NCBI RefSeq assembly: GCF_028869115.1
Contig: NZ_CP079800.1
Coordinates: 2,294,001 to 2,358,000, forward strand
Source of the DNA: Pseudemcibacter aquimaris
Lineage (GTDB): Bacteria; Pseudomonadota; Alphaproteobacteria; Sphingomonadales; Emcibacteraceae
DNA: 64,000 nucleotides
Direction: 5' to 3'
The notes beneath the pieces were generated by a model. That model made no database searches. It was not told the origin of the DNA and worked only from the letters and a program-made list of their open reading frames with translations. Position 1 is the stretch's first letter. Each line of letters opens with the position of its first letter. The position numbers were made by a program, and so were the translations under genes. Below are positions 53,792-63,416 of this stretch, one piece after another.

Positions 53792-54715
53792 TTATTTTTT
53801 CTTTTTCTTAACGCCCGACTTGCAAACGATAATGCCACTGATGATAAGTGCTGCACCAATGAAGTGATACATGCTTAAAATTTCACTAAAGAGTATCCAT
53901 GCAAGAATTGCGGCGACGAGCGGCTGAATTAATAATGTTACCGAACCAAAAGCCGCCGGCAAATGCGCGAGCGCATAAACAATCATGCTTTGACCGATGA
54001 CATTTGTAAACCACGCAAGCCCAAAAAGTGGCCACCAATCAACCAATGTCGTTGGGATAAAATTACCCGTTTCGCTTAACGCGATCGGCATTAAAAACAA
54101 ACTCCCAAAAAGGCTGGTCGCAAGCATAATGGATACGGTTGAAAATTTCTTGCGCGCATTGGCGCTATATATAATATAGCTGGCGTAGGCCACTGCCGTC
54201 ACCAGAGACAATAAATCACCCGGCAAATTTTCCGGTTCCAGTTCAAAACTATGCCCCATTAAGGATACGGCCCCAAATAACGCAAGCGCCATACCACCAA
54301 TAAAGGTTTTATTAAACCTTTCCCCGAAAAACAGAAAGCCACCAATGGCGGTAAACACAGCCGCCATATTGGCAAGCAATGTTGAATTGGTAACCGATGT
54401 CAATTGCACCGACCAATGCCAAAGCGTTAAATCAAGCGCAAATAAAAACCCAACGATGATGAATGTTTTAATATCTTTTTTATTCGCCCCGGGCATGGGC
54501 TGCCCAGTATTTTTCTTAATATCGATAAATTGCCATATAACCAATAATGGAATACTTAAGGCAAGACGCCAGAACGCAGACGATGACGGCGTCACATCAG
54601 CAAAACGCATAAAAATGGGCGATGTACCGATTGCAATACCACCTAGCACTAAAAGAGTGAAAGCCATAACATTGAAATGACTTTCTTGCTTTTCCTCTAT
54701 GACTTGCTCTGACAT
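53792..54715 (-). CDS. EamA/DMT-family membrane transporter
   Basis: This 307-residue protein has ten hydrophobic segments in two EamA repeats (LLVLGGIAIGTSPIFMRFAD; SLVTAVAYASYIIYSANARK). ATG 54715 is preferred over the GTG four codons upstream, as GGAAAA lies at suitable distance. The C-terminus is a Lys-rich tail (GVKKKKK). The substrate is unknown. Confidence 0.88.
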   Translation of the reverse strand: MSEQVIEEKQESHFNVMAFTLLVLGGIAIGTSPIFMRFADVTPSSSAFWRLALSIPLLVIWQFIDIKKNTGQPMPGANKKDIKTFIIVGFLFALDLTLWHWSVQLTSVTNSTLLANMAAVFTAIGGFLFFGERFNKTFIGGMALALFGAVSLMGHSFELEPENLPGDLLSLVTAVAYASYIIYSANARKKFSTVSIMLATSLFGSLFLMPIALSETGNFIPTTLVDWWPLFGLAWFTNVIGQSMIVYALAHLPAAFGSVTLLIQPLVAAILAWILFSEILSMYHFIGAALIISGIIVCKSGVKKKKK

Positions 54716-54804
54716 ACTATTTTCCACTGATTAGAGACTTGAACAATAACGCTTCTGTGATAGTCTGTTTTTGTAAATTTTAATAGTAAAAAAATGAGCC
54801 ATCC

Positions 54805-55857
54805 ATGAAGTCTTATTGCAACGATGACCTTGCCGATATTCACACACCGTTATTGTATGATTACTGGTACGTGGCGGGTCTTGCCACGGAATTCACACGT
54901 GATCTAAAAGAGCGCACAATTTTAAACAGAAGCATTGTGATGTACCGTGACGAAGACGGCGATGTTGTTATCCTGCAAAACCGATGTGCACACAGATCAT
55001 TCCCCCTTTCAGAAAGCAAACTTGAACAGGGTGGCATTCGTTGCCGGTATCACGGCATTAAATATGACCATGACGGCAATATCACCGATGTGCCTTGTCA
55101 GGATAAATGCCCGAAAACCAAAATCAGAAAATACATCACCAAGGAAATCGGCCCCGTGGTTTGGGTCTGGATGGGTGATGATGACAAAGCCAACGAGGAC
55201 GACATCCCCGAATTACCGGTTCACGATATGGATAAATGGACCCATGTTGTTGGCAAATATAATTATATGGAAGGCAGTTACATACTGCTTCATGAAAATT
55301 TATGTGATTTAAGCCACTTACCGTTTCTGCACGAAGACACATTTAAATTCCCGAAGGAATATACATCCGCCCCGATTAAGATCGAGCAGGACGGCGACGA
55401 AGTTATTTTTTACCGTGAACTCGGGGATTGGAACCTGTTAAAACCGTTCTTCCATCCGGGACTGGATTTCGGCAATAAACAAGTACTTTATAAATCCGGC
55501 GGTCATTATATGACCCCAGCGACCAATAAAGGATACGGCCTGCTTTTCCCGTTAGATGAAAATGGAAACCCGGAACAACCGACCGGCCATTACGTCAGTC
55601 ACTATCTGACACCAGAAAGCGAAGATCGCTGTCATTATTTCTGGTTCATTGCCCGCAATTACGCCCTTGATGATGAAGAATATAGTGAAAAACAAGGCAC
55701 CATGGTGCAACACGGCTTCGACGAAGACCGCGATGCTATCAAATACCTACAAGGCATATTCGATCGTGATGGCCACGATTACAAAGAAATCAGCATCAAA
55801 GCTGACAAACCCGGCATTGCCATGCGTCGAATTATTAAGAATTTAGTAAGCAAATGA
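54805..55857 (+). CDS. Rieske [2Fe-2S] aromatic-ring oxygenase (VanA-like)
   Basis: This 350-residue oxygenase has a Rieske centre with Cys61, His63, Cys80 and His83 (NRCAHRSFPLSES, IRCRYHGIKYD). The mononuclear iron site is in ENLCDLSHLPFLHEDTF. Length and motifs fit the alpha subunits of vanillate/phthalate-type oxygenases. No reductase gene is adjacent, so its electron donor is elsewhere. The substrate is unknown. Confidence 0.88.
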   Translation: MKSYCNDDLADIHTPLLYDYWYVAGLATEFTRDLKERTILNRSIVMYRDEDGDVVILQNRCAHRSFPLSESKLEQGGIRCRYHGIKYDHDGNITDVPCQDKCPKTKIRKYITKEIGPVVWVWMGDDDKANEDDIPELPVHDMDKWTHVVGKYNYMEGSYILLHENLCDLSHLPFLHEDTFKFPKEYTSAPIKIEQDGDEVIFYRELGDWNLLKPFFHPGLDFGNKQVLYKSGGHYMTPATNKGYGLLFPLDENGNPEQPTGHYVSHYLTPESEDRCHYFWFIARNYALDDEEYSEKQGTMVQHGFDEDRDAIKYLQGIFDRDGHDYKEISIKADKPGIAMRRIIKNLVSK

Positions 55858-55874
55858 TCAAAATGAATTAAATC

Positions 55875-57812
55875 TCATTCTCCAATATGAGTTTGCAAAA
55901 AGGTGATCATTTTTTCAAAAAATATTTTCTTATGATGTTTTTGCAATAAAAAATGTGTACCACTTTCAAGTTCGAGAAATTCATAATCTTTCTTTGCTTT
56001 CTTTAAGGCGCGGTCCATCATATGGCTATGCTTGATCTCTACTCGAATGTCACTATTTCCATGCACCAGAAAAATTGGAACCTTAATTTTTTTTGCCTGC
56101 TTATTAGGTGATTTTTCATTAATGTTGCCTTTAGAAGGGTTTCCGACAACCCTGTTTTTAATCATCCCTTTTTCCGGTAATATTTTAAAAGTGTCAAAAT
56201 AAGATTTAAGATCAGTAACTGGTGCAAATGAAATGGCGCACTTATAAAGATCTGGATCTTTAACAACCCCCATTAATGCTGCATACCCACCATAACTGCC
56301 ACCAACAATACATATTTTTTCAGGATCAACATTTTCGTTTCTTACCAACCACTTTACGCCGTCAGTAAGGTCATCTTGCATTTTTCCTCCCCACTCACCT
56401 TGGCTCATATTGACAAAAATATTGCCATAGCCTGTTGATCCCCTAAAATTTGGCTGCAAAACAACATATCCTCGGTTTGCGAGTAATTGCACCCATTCAT
56501 TATAATCTTGAGTATCCCTGACCCAAGGTCCTCCATGAGGTAAAATTACAGCAGGTAAAAGCTCATCAGTTTTTGTCTTTGGCCTTGTCAAGTATGAATG
56601 TATTTCAAGACCATCCCGGGAAAAATAGGTTATCGGATTGACGTCAGCCAATTCATAATTCTCAACTGCTATTGAATTTGAAGCTACTAATTTTAACCCT
56701 TCGGTTTTTCTTTCATAAATATAAAAATCAATCGGTGACACTTCATTACTAGCTGAAACAACAACATAATCCTGATTTTCACCATAACTTGAAAGAAATA
56801 TATTTTTTCCGTTAATCATTTCAGATAATTTATTATGAAGATTCTCAAGATTTTCATCAAAAAATTCATATTGCATTGTATTGTCTACATATAATGCAGC
56901 GACAACTTTTTCTTGCTGATAAGAATATATAATATCCTGAGCATCGACCTTAGGATGCTCAAATACTTTGGAGAGAATTCTTTTCCTCTTATAATCATAG
57001 TGATAAATTTTCTTTCTGCCGTGACTGACAGAAGAACTAACAAACATTGTTTCATTTGTTACACCATTCGTTAATGGCGCAAAATTACCACTTTCAAACA
57101 ATGGTTGGTCACTATAATCTCTAAATTTTTCAGCATCATGATCGTATATTAAAAGTACTTGCTTTTCATCATCATTACCATAACCCAAAAGCGGCGTTCC
57201 ATCTTTATCTACGACCCAAGATAATACTGGCTCACGTTCTTTTAAAACCAATTCGCTATCACCAGTAATTATATTAACCTTATGCAAACTCGGATAAAGT
57301 TTCTTTTTTACCGGATGCGAAATTAAGATGTGGTCATCATCTTCCGGAAGTGCATGAAGTAAAGTAGCAGGCTGGTTAGCAACCACCCTATTAACTTCAT
57401 ATTTAAGAAAAACATTTATATTATTGATGTTAGTGTCAATTAACGCCCATTCTCTAAAATATTTTTTAACCGTTCCTCTAGAGTTTTTTTCAAGCACGGT
57501 ATAAGCAACAATTAACTGATCATTATTTATCCATGCAATGTTGGATAATAATGAAATAGGCAAACTATATTCCAAGTTTATATCATTTGTCTTAAAAGGG
57601 TTTCCTTTTATCCATACTTTAGGCTGGCCAGACGATAGCGATAAAATGAAATATTTCTCCTGATCCGGTGAAATAGACACAGCATTATATTTTGAAGTTT
57701 CAATTAAATTATCAATAGGGATTTCTTGTGAAAAAGTACTACTTATCACTACCCAGGGACTAATTATTAATAACACCAAAATCAGAGCAAGTTTCTTCAT
57801 TCTCAAATTCAT
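55875..57812 (-). CDS. Exported S9-family prolyl oligopeptidase (active-type)
   Basis: This 645-residue protein has a signal peptide (LALILVLLIISPWVVISSTF), an N-terminal beta-propeller region, and a C-terminal peptidase domain with Ser506 in VGGSYGGYAALMG, Asp588 in HGNSDIRV and His620 in SGTHFLLQ. PHGGPWVRDTQDYNEWVQLL and FRGSTGYGNIF are typical of acylaminoacyl peptidase/DPP members. The start overlaps the upstream paralogue's stop (ATGA), so they are translated together. Confidence 0.9.
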   Translation of the reverse strand: MNLRMKKLALILVLLIISPWVVISSTFSQEIPIDNLIETSKYNAVSISPDQEKYFILSLSSGQPKVWIKGNPFKTNDINLEYSLPISLLSNIAWINNDQLIVAYTVLEKNSRGTVKKYFREWALIDTNINNINVFLKYEVNRVVANQPATLLHALPEDDDHILISHPVKKKLYPSLHKVNIITGDSELVLKEREPVLSWVVDKDGTPLLGYGNDDEKQVLLIYDHDAEKFRDYSDQPLFESGNFAPLTNGVTNETMFVSSSVSHGRKKIYHYDYKRKRILSKVFEHPKVDAQDIIYSYQQEKVVAALYVDNTMQYEFFDENLENLHNKLSEMINGKNIFLSSYGENQDYVVVSASNEVSPIDFYIYERKTEGLKLVASNSIAVENYELADVNPITYFSRDGLEIHSYLTRPKTKTDELLPAVILPHGGPWVRDTQDYNEWVQLLANRGYVVLQPNFRGSTGYGNIFVNMSQGEWGGKMQDDLTDGVKWLVRNENVDPEKICIVGGSYGGYAALMGVVKDPDLYKCAISFAPVTDLKSYFDTFKILPEKGMIKNRVVGNPSKGNINEKSPNKQAKKIKVPIFLVHGNSDIRVEIKHSHMMDRALKKAKKDYEFLELESGTHFLLQKHHKKIFFEKMITFLQTHIGE

Positions 57813-59860
57813 TCAATACCTGTTGCTGACGCAATATTATCTATAGTTGCTACGTCATTATGCTCTTGTAAAAATTTTTCTAACTCTAACAAAAAGGATT
57901 TACGTTGCTCATAAGTCGTGAAATCATTCCCTGCCCCTTCAATCACAACATAATTATGCGGAATATTATACTTATTTAATGCTTCAACAAAATTATCTGT
58001 GGAATCTTTCGGCACCGAATTATTAAGTTCTCCATGAAATAATAGCAAAGGAGTTTTAATATCTCTTACATTATGCTGAGGAGAAATTTTTCTAATTGCT
58101 TTATTCTTTTTCTTACCAATCATTCGTTCAGCAATATTTTTTCCTAATGCTGATTTTATATTTTTCACTAATTGATACAAATCAGCGATTGGAGCTTCAG
58201 CAATCACACAGTTGAAAAGTTCAGGATTTTGAATACTACCCATTAGAGCAATATAGCCAGCAAAATTTTTTCCCATTATGCATACTTTGCTTTTATCGAC
58301 CATACCTTCAGAAACCAAGTATTCAATACCATCAATAATGTCGTTTTGAATATTACCGCCCCATTCACCATACCCCATCATCTGGTATTGCAATCCATAC
58401 CCAGACGAACCTCTGTAATTAGGCTGAAATACTGCGTAACCTCTACTGACTAGAAATTGAATTATGTAATTATACTCATTAACATCTCTTCCATCTGGAT
58501 TGGTATGAGGCATAACAATCAAAGGTAACTTATCATTTTCATTACGATCTTTTGGCAAGGATATAAGCGCTGGAATTTCAAGCCCATCTCTTGAAAAATA
58601 AGTAATACTTTCTTGTTTGGTTAAATATTTTGGATCAAGTCTATAATTCAGTTCTCCTAGCAACTGTAACTGTTTATTTTCAATATCCATTCTGTAAAAA
58701 GCGCCGGGAAAAACATCGCTATCTGACTTAATAAGCATAAATTTATTATTATTTGTAATACTGACCAAATGATTGTTTCTATCAGGTAATGCTGAATTAA
58801 TCGCAGTCATTAGTTTTTTATAATCTTCGTCTAAATAGTATCTTTCAAGCTTATCTTCCTGATAGGTCACTGCTAGAATTTTTTTATTTATTTCAGAAAA
58901 CTCCAGACCATTTACATCAACATTCGGATGCTCATAAAGTTTATTCGTCAGAACTTCATTTACTAAGTCAAATTCATAAATTGCATATCTGCCGTTTGAG
59001 GCAGGTGAAATCACAAGAATACTGTTTTCAGTTTCACCAAAATTAACTGGCCGAAATCTGTCATCCTGAAAAATTTCTTGATCGTGTAAATTTACCCAAT
59101 CCGTTTCGCCTGCTTTTCTGGCAATCATAATTAATCGCCCATCTTCTGCCCCTACACCAAACCTGACATTACCATCATGATCCGTAATCCATTGTGTTAT
59201 TTTATCAGCAGCTGCCTGCGCTATACTCGTTTCACCGTTATAAACATTTAGATATTTTACAGTAGGAAATTGTTCTTCATTTTCGGTTGTTGAAATTAGT
59301 ATTTTGGATTCATCGTTCCAAAGCATGTCGATTTCAAAATTGTTAATCGCTTGCAAGTTATTCAAAAACAGTGGATTAAAATCATATTTATATTCGTAAA
59401 TTTTTTCTAATCCCGAGCCATTGACATCAAATCCATAAACAGTCTTTTTCAAAATGAAAGAAAAAGTCAGGTTTCGACCATCAAAACCAAAATCAATATT
59501 ATCTATACTATTTATTGTTAGAAGTACTCTAGTATCATTAACCCAAAATATTTTACCTAATAAACCTTTCGATACAGCTCCAACATAATGCTGCTCAAGG
59601 TCATCATCATCAACAGGATCAACTCTAAAAATATATTTATCGTCATTTGGATAAACATAAAGAATATGTTGACCATCTGGCGAAAGGGATATGTCATTAA
59701 ATTCAGGCTCTTGGGCAAAAAGTAAAACTGGTATGTCGCTGGCTTTGTCATATTTAAAATAATCCATTCCAGGTGCAACTTCTTGTGCATAGCTTGTAAG
59801 CCCAACTGAAGTAAGTAAACCAATTAAAATGAATAAAAAACTTTTATGCTTAAAGTACAA
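57809..59860 (-). CDS. Exported S9-family peptidase homologue lacking the catalytic triad
   Basis: This protein (683 residues if it starts at TTG 59860, after GGGGGAAGG) has a signal peptide (SFLFILIGLLTSVGLTSYAQ), a propeller region and an S9 fold like the downstream gene. The three catalytic positions are all Asn: Asn532 (GKNFAGY), Asn613 (HGELNNSV) and Asn645 (GAGNDF). Spacings between them, 81 and 32, match those of the active paralogue (82 and 32). It should not be a serine peptidase and may be a binding or regulatory partner. A TTG 15 bases upstream is a second start choice. Confidence 0.85.
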   Translation of the reverse strand: MYFKHKSFLFILIGLLTSVGLTSYAQEVAPGMDYFKYDKASDIPVLLFAQEPEFNDISLSPDGQHILYVYPNDDKYIFRVDPVDDDDLEQHYVGAVSKGLLGKIFWVNDTRVLLTINSIDNIDFGFDGRNLTFSFILKKTVYGFDVNGSGLEKIYEYKYDFNPLFLNNLQAINNFEIDMLWNDESKILISTTENEEQFPTVKYLNVYNGETSIAQAAADKITQWITDHDGNVRFGVGAEDGRLIMIARKAGETDWVNLHDQEIFQDDRFRPVNFGETENSILVISPASNGRYAIYEFDLVNEVLTNKLYEHPNVDVNGLEFSEINKKILAVTYQEDKLERYYLDEDYKKLMTAINSALPDRNNHLVSITNNNKFMLIKSDSDVFPGAFYRMDIENKQLQLLGELNYRLDPKYLTKQESITYFSRDGLEIPALISLPKDRNENDKLPLIVMPHTNPDGRDVNEYNYIIQFLVSRGYAVFQPNYRGSSGYGLQYQMMGYGEWGGNIQNDIIDGIEYLVSEGMVDKSKVCIMGKNFAGYIALMGSIQNPELFNCVIAEAPIADLYQLVKNIKSALGKNIAERMIGKKKNKAIRKISPQHNVRDIKTPLLLFHGELNNSVPKDSTDNFVEALNKYNIPHNYVVIEGAGNDFTTYEQRKSFLLELEKFLQEHNDVATIDNIASATGIE

Positions 59861-59981
59861 TATACCTTCCCCCAATGGTTCTGTATTTTAGATTTTTACA
59901 TTCCGTATTAAATGAACACTTTAGTCATTTGTCAAGCTTAGGTCATCCATTAATCATATCTTAAAATTTTCTGAAAGTGCA

Positions 59982-60437
59982 TCATACGAGTGGAAAATCG
60001 GTCTTTCTTTTTACGCGGCCGAATACGAAACTACTGTCGATGCCAGCGATACCAGGGATCGTGGAAATTTTGTCGCGTACGAACCCTTCGTAATCTTTTA
60101 AATCACGCGCAACAACATGCAGTAAATAATCAGAACGTCCGGTCATCAGGTAACATTCCATGACCTGATCCAATCTCCCTATCCCCTCTTCAAAAGTACG
60201 GATACATTCATCGGAATGGCGTTCAAGCCGGATATGCACAAACACAGTGAGCGGCAATCCATATTGTTCCTGATCAACAAGTGCTGTATATCCCGTCAAA
60301 ACACCTTGTTTTTCAAGATTCCTGACCCGCCTTAAACACGGGGATGGCGACAAGCCGACATTATCCGCGAGCTCCTGATTGGTTAGTCGTCCATTCTGCT
60401 GCAAAGCACGGATAATTTTCCTATCAATTGCGTCCAT
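59982..60437 (-). CDS. Lrp/AsnC-family transcriptional regulator
   Basis: This 151-residue regulator starts at ATG 60437, about 8 bases after AAGGA. The N-terminal HTH (DRKIIRALQQNGRLTNQELA and GLSPSPCLRRVRNLEKQGVL) and the C-terminal RAM ligand domain (LDQVMECYLMTGRSDYLLHV) are clear. It is divergent from methionine gamma-lyase, the same arrangement as the known MdeR/MdeA pair. An interrupted dyad lies between them. Confidence 0.93.
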   Translation of the reverse strand: MDAIDRKIIRALQQNGRLTNQELADNVGLSPSPCLRRVRNLEKQGVLTGYTALVDQEQYGLPLTVFVHIRLERHSDECIRTFEEGIGRLDQVMECYLMTGRSDYLLHVVARDLKDYEGFVRDKISTIPGIAGIDSSFVFGRVKRKTDFPLV

Positions 60438-60481
60438 TATTATTTCCTTAGCATTTTCTGCCAATATTTAAACAAATAACG

Positions 60482-60515
60482 CATAAATACGCAAGCACAT
60501 TGCGTCATATTTATG
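60482..60515. promoter_or_regulatory. Interrupted dyad in the Lrp/methionine gamma-lyase divergent promoter
   Basis: CATAAATACGCAA (60482-60494) and TTGCGTCATATTTATG (60500-60515) are inverted copies, with 3 extra bases in the right arm. The dyad is centred between the two start codons (60437 and 60557) and is a likely binding site for the Lrp-type regulator. Confidence 0.5.
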
Positions 60516-60556
60516 GCAAGATTTTAGTATATGTTGAAATTATTCGGAGTAAGATT

Positions 60557-61780
60557 ATGTCCACAGAAAATAAAGATTACGGTTTCGCCACCCGCGCCAT
60601 TCATAAAGGCGTAGAGGGAAGCGCAGAAAATAACGCACTTGTCCCACCAGTTTATATGACGTCAACCTTCACATTTGATAATGCGGAACAGGGCGCCGCC
60701 CTATTCGCAGGTGAAGAGCAAGGTCATTTTTACACCCGTATTTCAAATCCGACATTATCATTACTTGAAGAACGCATTGCTGATCTAGAAGGCACAGAAG
60801 CAGCCATGGCAACTGCATCCGGCATGGGCGCGATCACATCTACGATGTGGACACTTCTTGCACAGGGCGATGAAATGATCGTTGATAAAACGCTTTATGG
60901 CTGTACATTTACTTTCTTCAGCCACGGCCTTACCAAATTCGGCGTCACTATCAAACATGTGGATATGCGTGACCCTGAAAATGTACGTGCGGCCATTACC
61001 GACAAAACCAAAGTGATCTATTTCGAAACACCGGCAAACCCGAACATGCGCCTTGTTGATATTGCTGCGGTGTCCGCCATTGCAAAAGAGCATGATATTA
61101 CAACAGTTGTTGATAACACATATGCAACACCGTACCTGTGCCAACCGATCAGCCTGGGTGCTGATGTTGTTGTGCATTCTGCGACAAAATACCTTGGTGG
61201 TCATGGTGATCTTGTCGCCGGTATGGTCGCCGGTTCAGAAGAACTGCTGACCCGTATCCGCCTTGAAGGTGTAAAGGATATGACAGGCGCCGTGATGGCA
61301 CCCCTTACCGCATTTCAAATCATGCGCGGCCTTAAGACATTAGAAATTCGTATGGACCGTCATTGCAGCAGCGCAGAAATGATCGCACAGGTTCTGGAAG
61401 ACCACGCCATGATCGAAAAGGTTTATTTCCCGGGTCTTGAAAGTTATGAACAACATGAACTTGCCAAGCGTCAAATGTTAAAACCGGGCGGCATGATCGC
61501 ATTTGAACTAAGAGGCGGCATTGAAAGCGGTATTCGTTTCATGAATGAATTAAAACTGATTAAACGCGCCGTAAGCCTTGGTGATGTGGACACGCTCATC
61601 CAGCATCCAGCAAGTATGACCCATTCAACATACACCGAAGAAGAACGTCTGGAACATGGCATTTCTGACGGACTGGTAAGACTTTCAATCGGTCTTGAAA
61701 CACCGCAAGACCTGATCGATGATTTGATCGAGGCACTCAATACACTTGAGATAACAAATAGCCCTGCAAACGCAGCTTAA
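60557..61780 (+). CDS. megL: Methionine gamma-lyase / trans-sulfuration PLP enzyme
   Basis: This 407-residue enzyme of the Cys/Met metabolism PLP family starts at ATG 60557, seven bases after GGAG. It shows YTRISNPTLSLLEERIADLE, EAAMATASGMGAITSTMW, YFETPANPNMRLVDI and VVHSATKYLGGHGDLVAG with the PLP Lys. Family members split methionine to methanethiol, 2-oxobutyrate and ammonia, or act in trans-sulfuration. The divergent Lrp gene favours methionine gamma-lyase. Confidence 0.88.
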   Translation: MSTENKDYGFATRAIHKGVEGSAENNALVPPVYMTSTFTFDNAEQGAALFAGEEQGHFYTRISNPTLSLLEERIADLEGTEAAMATASGMGAITSTMWTLLAQGDEMIVDKTLYGCTFTFFSHGLTKFGVTIKHVDMRDPENVRAAITDKTKVIYFETPANPNMRLVDIAAVSAIAKEHDITTVVDNTYATPYLCQPISLGADVVVHSATKYLGGHGDLVAGMVAGSEELLTRIRLEGVKDMTGAVMAPLTAFQIMRGLKTLEIRMDRHCSSAEMIAQVLEDHAMIEKVYFPGLESYEQHELAKRQMLKPGGMIAFELRGGIESGIRFMNELKLIKRAVSLGDVDTLIQHPASMTHSTYTEEERLEHGISDGLVRLSIGLETPQDLIDDLIEALNTLEITNSPANAA

Positions 61781-61796
61781 ATCTAAAAAACAAAAA

Positions 61797-61825
61797 AAGG
61801 CCCGCGAATTTCGCGGGCCTTAAAT
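61797..61825. terminator. Terminator between methionine gamma-lyase and ompW
   Basis: Perfect 11-base arms AAGGCCCGCGA (61797-61807) and TCGCGGGCCTT (61811-61821) have a 3-base loop. An A-run on the left (61792-61798) gives a T-run on the minus strand, so it serves at least the convergent ompW gene and probably both. Confidence 0.85.
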
Positions 61826-61848
61826 TCATCTTAACTCTAATTATTCAA

Positions 61849-62484
61849 TTAGAACTTTGTACCGATACCAACACCGATGATCCATGGGTCGATTTGTACA
61901 TCAGCAGTTACAAGACCAAGATCAGTTGGGATTGTCGCATCTGTGCTTAGGAACAATTTCTTAACATCAACGTTCAAGAACATACTTTCATTAAGCTCGA
62001 TATCAACACCCGCCTGTAATGAGAAACCAAATGTATCATTCAGGTTAAAATCATTAACCGGTGTACCGGCTGCTTCTTCGCTATAGAAGAATGTGTAGTT
62101 CACACCTGCACCAAAATATGGCTTAAGTGTTTCAGACATTGGCATATGATACTGAAGCGATAGTGTTGGTGGTAATAACCATGCACTACCTAGTGGAACG
62201 TCACCCACATCTGTGCCGATTGCTGTTGCGTTATGCTTTGTTGTCGCTGCAATCAGTTCAAGACCGATATTGTCAGCAATAAAGTATGTGAAATCAATTT
62301 CCGGTACGACTTTACTGTCAATATCAGCAGTACCGCCAATTGTTGTTGTTGCGCTTGCATCCGGTGCAACATAAAGCACGCGACCACGAACAAGTAAATC
62401 ACCAGCTTGCTGCGCATTTGCAACTTCACCAGCGAAAAGTGATGCAGATAAAAGACCCAATGTGGCCACTAATTTTTTTGACAT
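61849..62484 (-). CDS. ompW: OmpW-family outer-membrane protein
   Basis: This 211-residue protein has a signal peptide ending ANAQ and the eight-stranded OmpW pattern: GDLLVRGRVLYVAPD, VVPEIDFTYFIADNIGLELI, PPTLSLQYHMPMSETLKPYF, GAGVNYTFF, ending in GIGTKF. OmpW proteins are small barrels for hydrophobic compounds or stress adaptation. A strong ribosome site (GGAGG) lies just before the ATG. Confidence 0.92.
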   Translation of the reverse strand: MSKKLVATLGLLSASLFAGEVANAQQAGDLLVRGRVLYVAPDASATTTIGGTADIDSKVVPEIDFTYFIADNIGLELIAATTKHNATAIGTDVGDVPLGSAWLLPPTLSLQYHMPMSETLKPYFGAGVNYTFFYSEEAAGTPVNDFNLNDTFGFSLQAGVDIELNESMFLNVDVKKLFLSTDATIPTDLGLVTADVQIDPWIIGVGIGTKF

Positions 62485-62608
62485 GTTTTCCTCCTGTCAA
62501 TTTAATTTGATGCCCCATCCTTACACCCTGAAAGCGCCAAAAATCTTTGACCCCGGTCAAAGAAGTTGCAATAATCAAACAAAATAAAAATTAACGAGAT
62601 TTATTAAT

Positions 62609-63415
62609 TTGAACGACCATCCTTTTATTATTATGTGTGCCCCAAACGGCGCCCGTAGAGTTAAAAAAGATCATCCTGAAATCCCCATCACCCCTTCTGA
62701 AATGGCGGATTGTGCTGAACTGATTCTTGAAAATGGCGCAAGCATTCTTCATCTGCATGTGCGTGATGATAATGGTGGTCATTCCCTTGATCCGGACCGG
62801 TACCGCGCGTCCATAAAAACGGTCCGTGAACGAGTGGGCAAGAATATGATCATTCAGGCAACCACAGAAGCCGTCGGCATATATAACCGCGAACAACAAA
62901 TGGAAATTGTCCACGATTTAAAGCCAGAGGCCGTATCACTCGCCCTTCGGGAACTATGCCCGACTGATCAAGAAATGTCAGAATTCGCAGCATTCAATGA
63001 ATGGTTAATAAAAGAACATATTTTCCCACAATATATCCTATATAACGAGGCCGATTATAAAAGGTTCATGAGTTACCAGAAACAAGGCGTTTTCCATCAA
63101 GACAATCCATTTATCCTGTTCGTCATGGGAAGCTATGCCGGGCCAACACCGGAAACTGCAAAAACATTTGAATGTGCAACATCCCATAACGGTCCATGGG
63201 CATCATGTGGCTTTGCTGACAATGAAAAAGAATGCATTGAACATAGCATCAATAATGGCGGCCATATCAGAATTGGTTTTGAAAATAACATCTGGCGCGA
63301 AGATGGCACATTGCTTGAAAACAATGGCGAAATGATCAAATATGCCGCGGATCGCTCAACAAGGTCTATTGCATCCGCAGACGATGTGCGAAATATTTTT
63401 AATTTAAGAGATTAA
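62609..63415 (+). CDS. BKACE family beta-keto acid cleavage enzyme
   Basis: This 268-residue TIM-barrel protein begins with TTG 62609 ([20 protein letters not shown]). [20 protein letters not shown] holds the metal-binding His pair, and [18 protein letters not shown] follows. These are hallmarks of the BKACE (3-keto-5-aminohexanoate cleavage) family, which cleaves beta-keto acids with acetyl-CoA. The substrate cannot be predicted. The nitrilase starts 1 bp after its stop, so the two form an operon. Confidence 0.88.
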   Translation: MNDHPFIIMCAPNGARRVKKDHPEIPITPSEMADCAELILENGASILHLHVRDDNGGHSLDPDRYRASIKTVRERVGKNMIIQATTEAVGIYNREQQMEIVHDLKPEAVSLALRELCPTDQEMSEFAAFNEWLIKEHIFPQYILYNEADYKRFMSYQKQGVFHQDNPFILFVMGSYAGPTPETAKTFECATSHNGPWASCGFADNEKECIEHSINNGGHIRIGFENNIWREDGTLLENNGEMIKYAADRSTRSIASADDVRNIFNLRD

Positions 63416-63416
63416 C

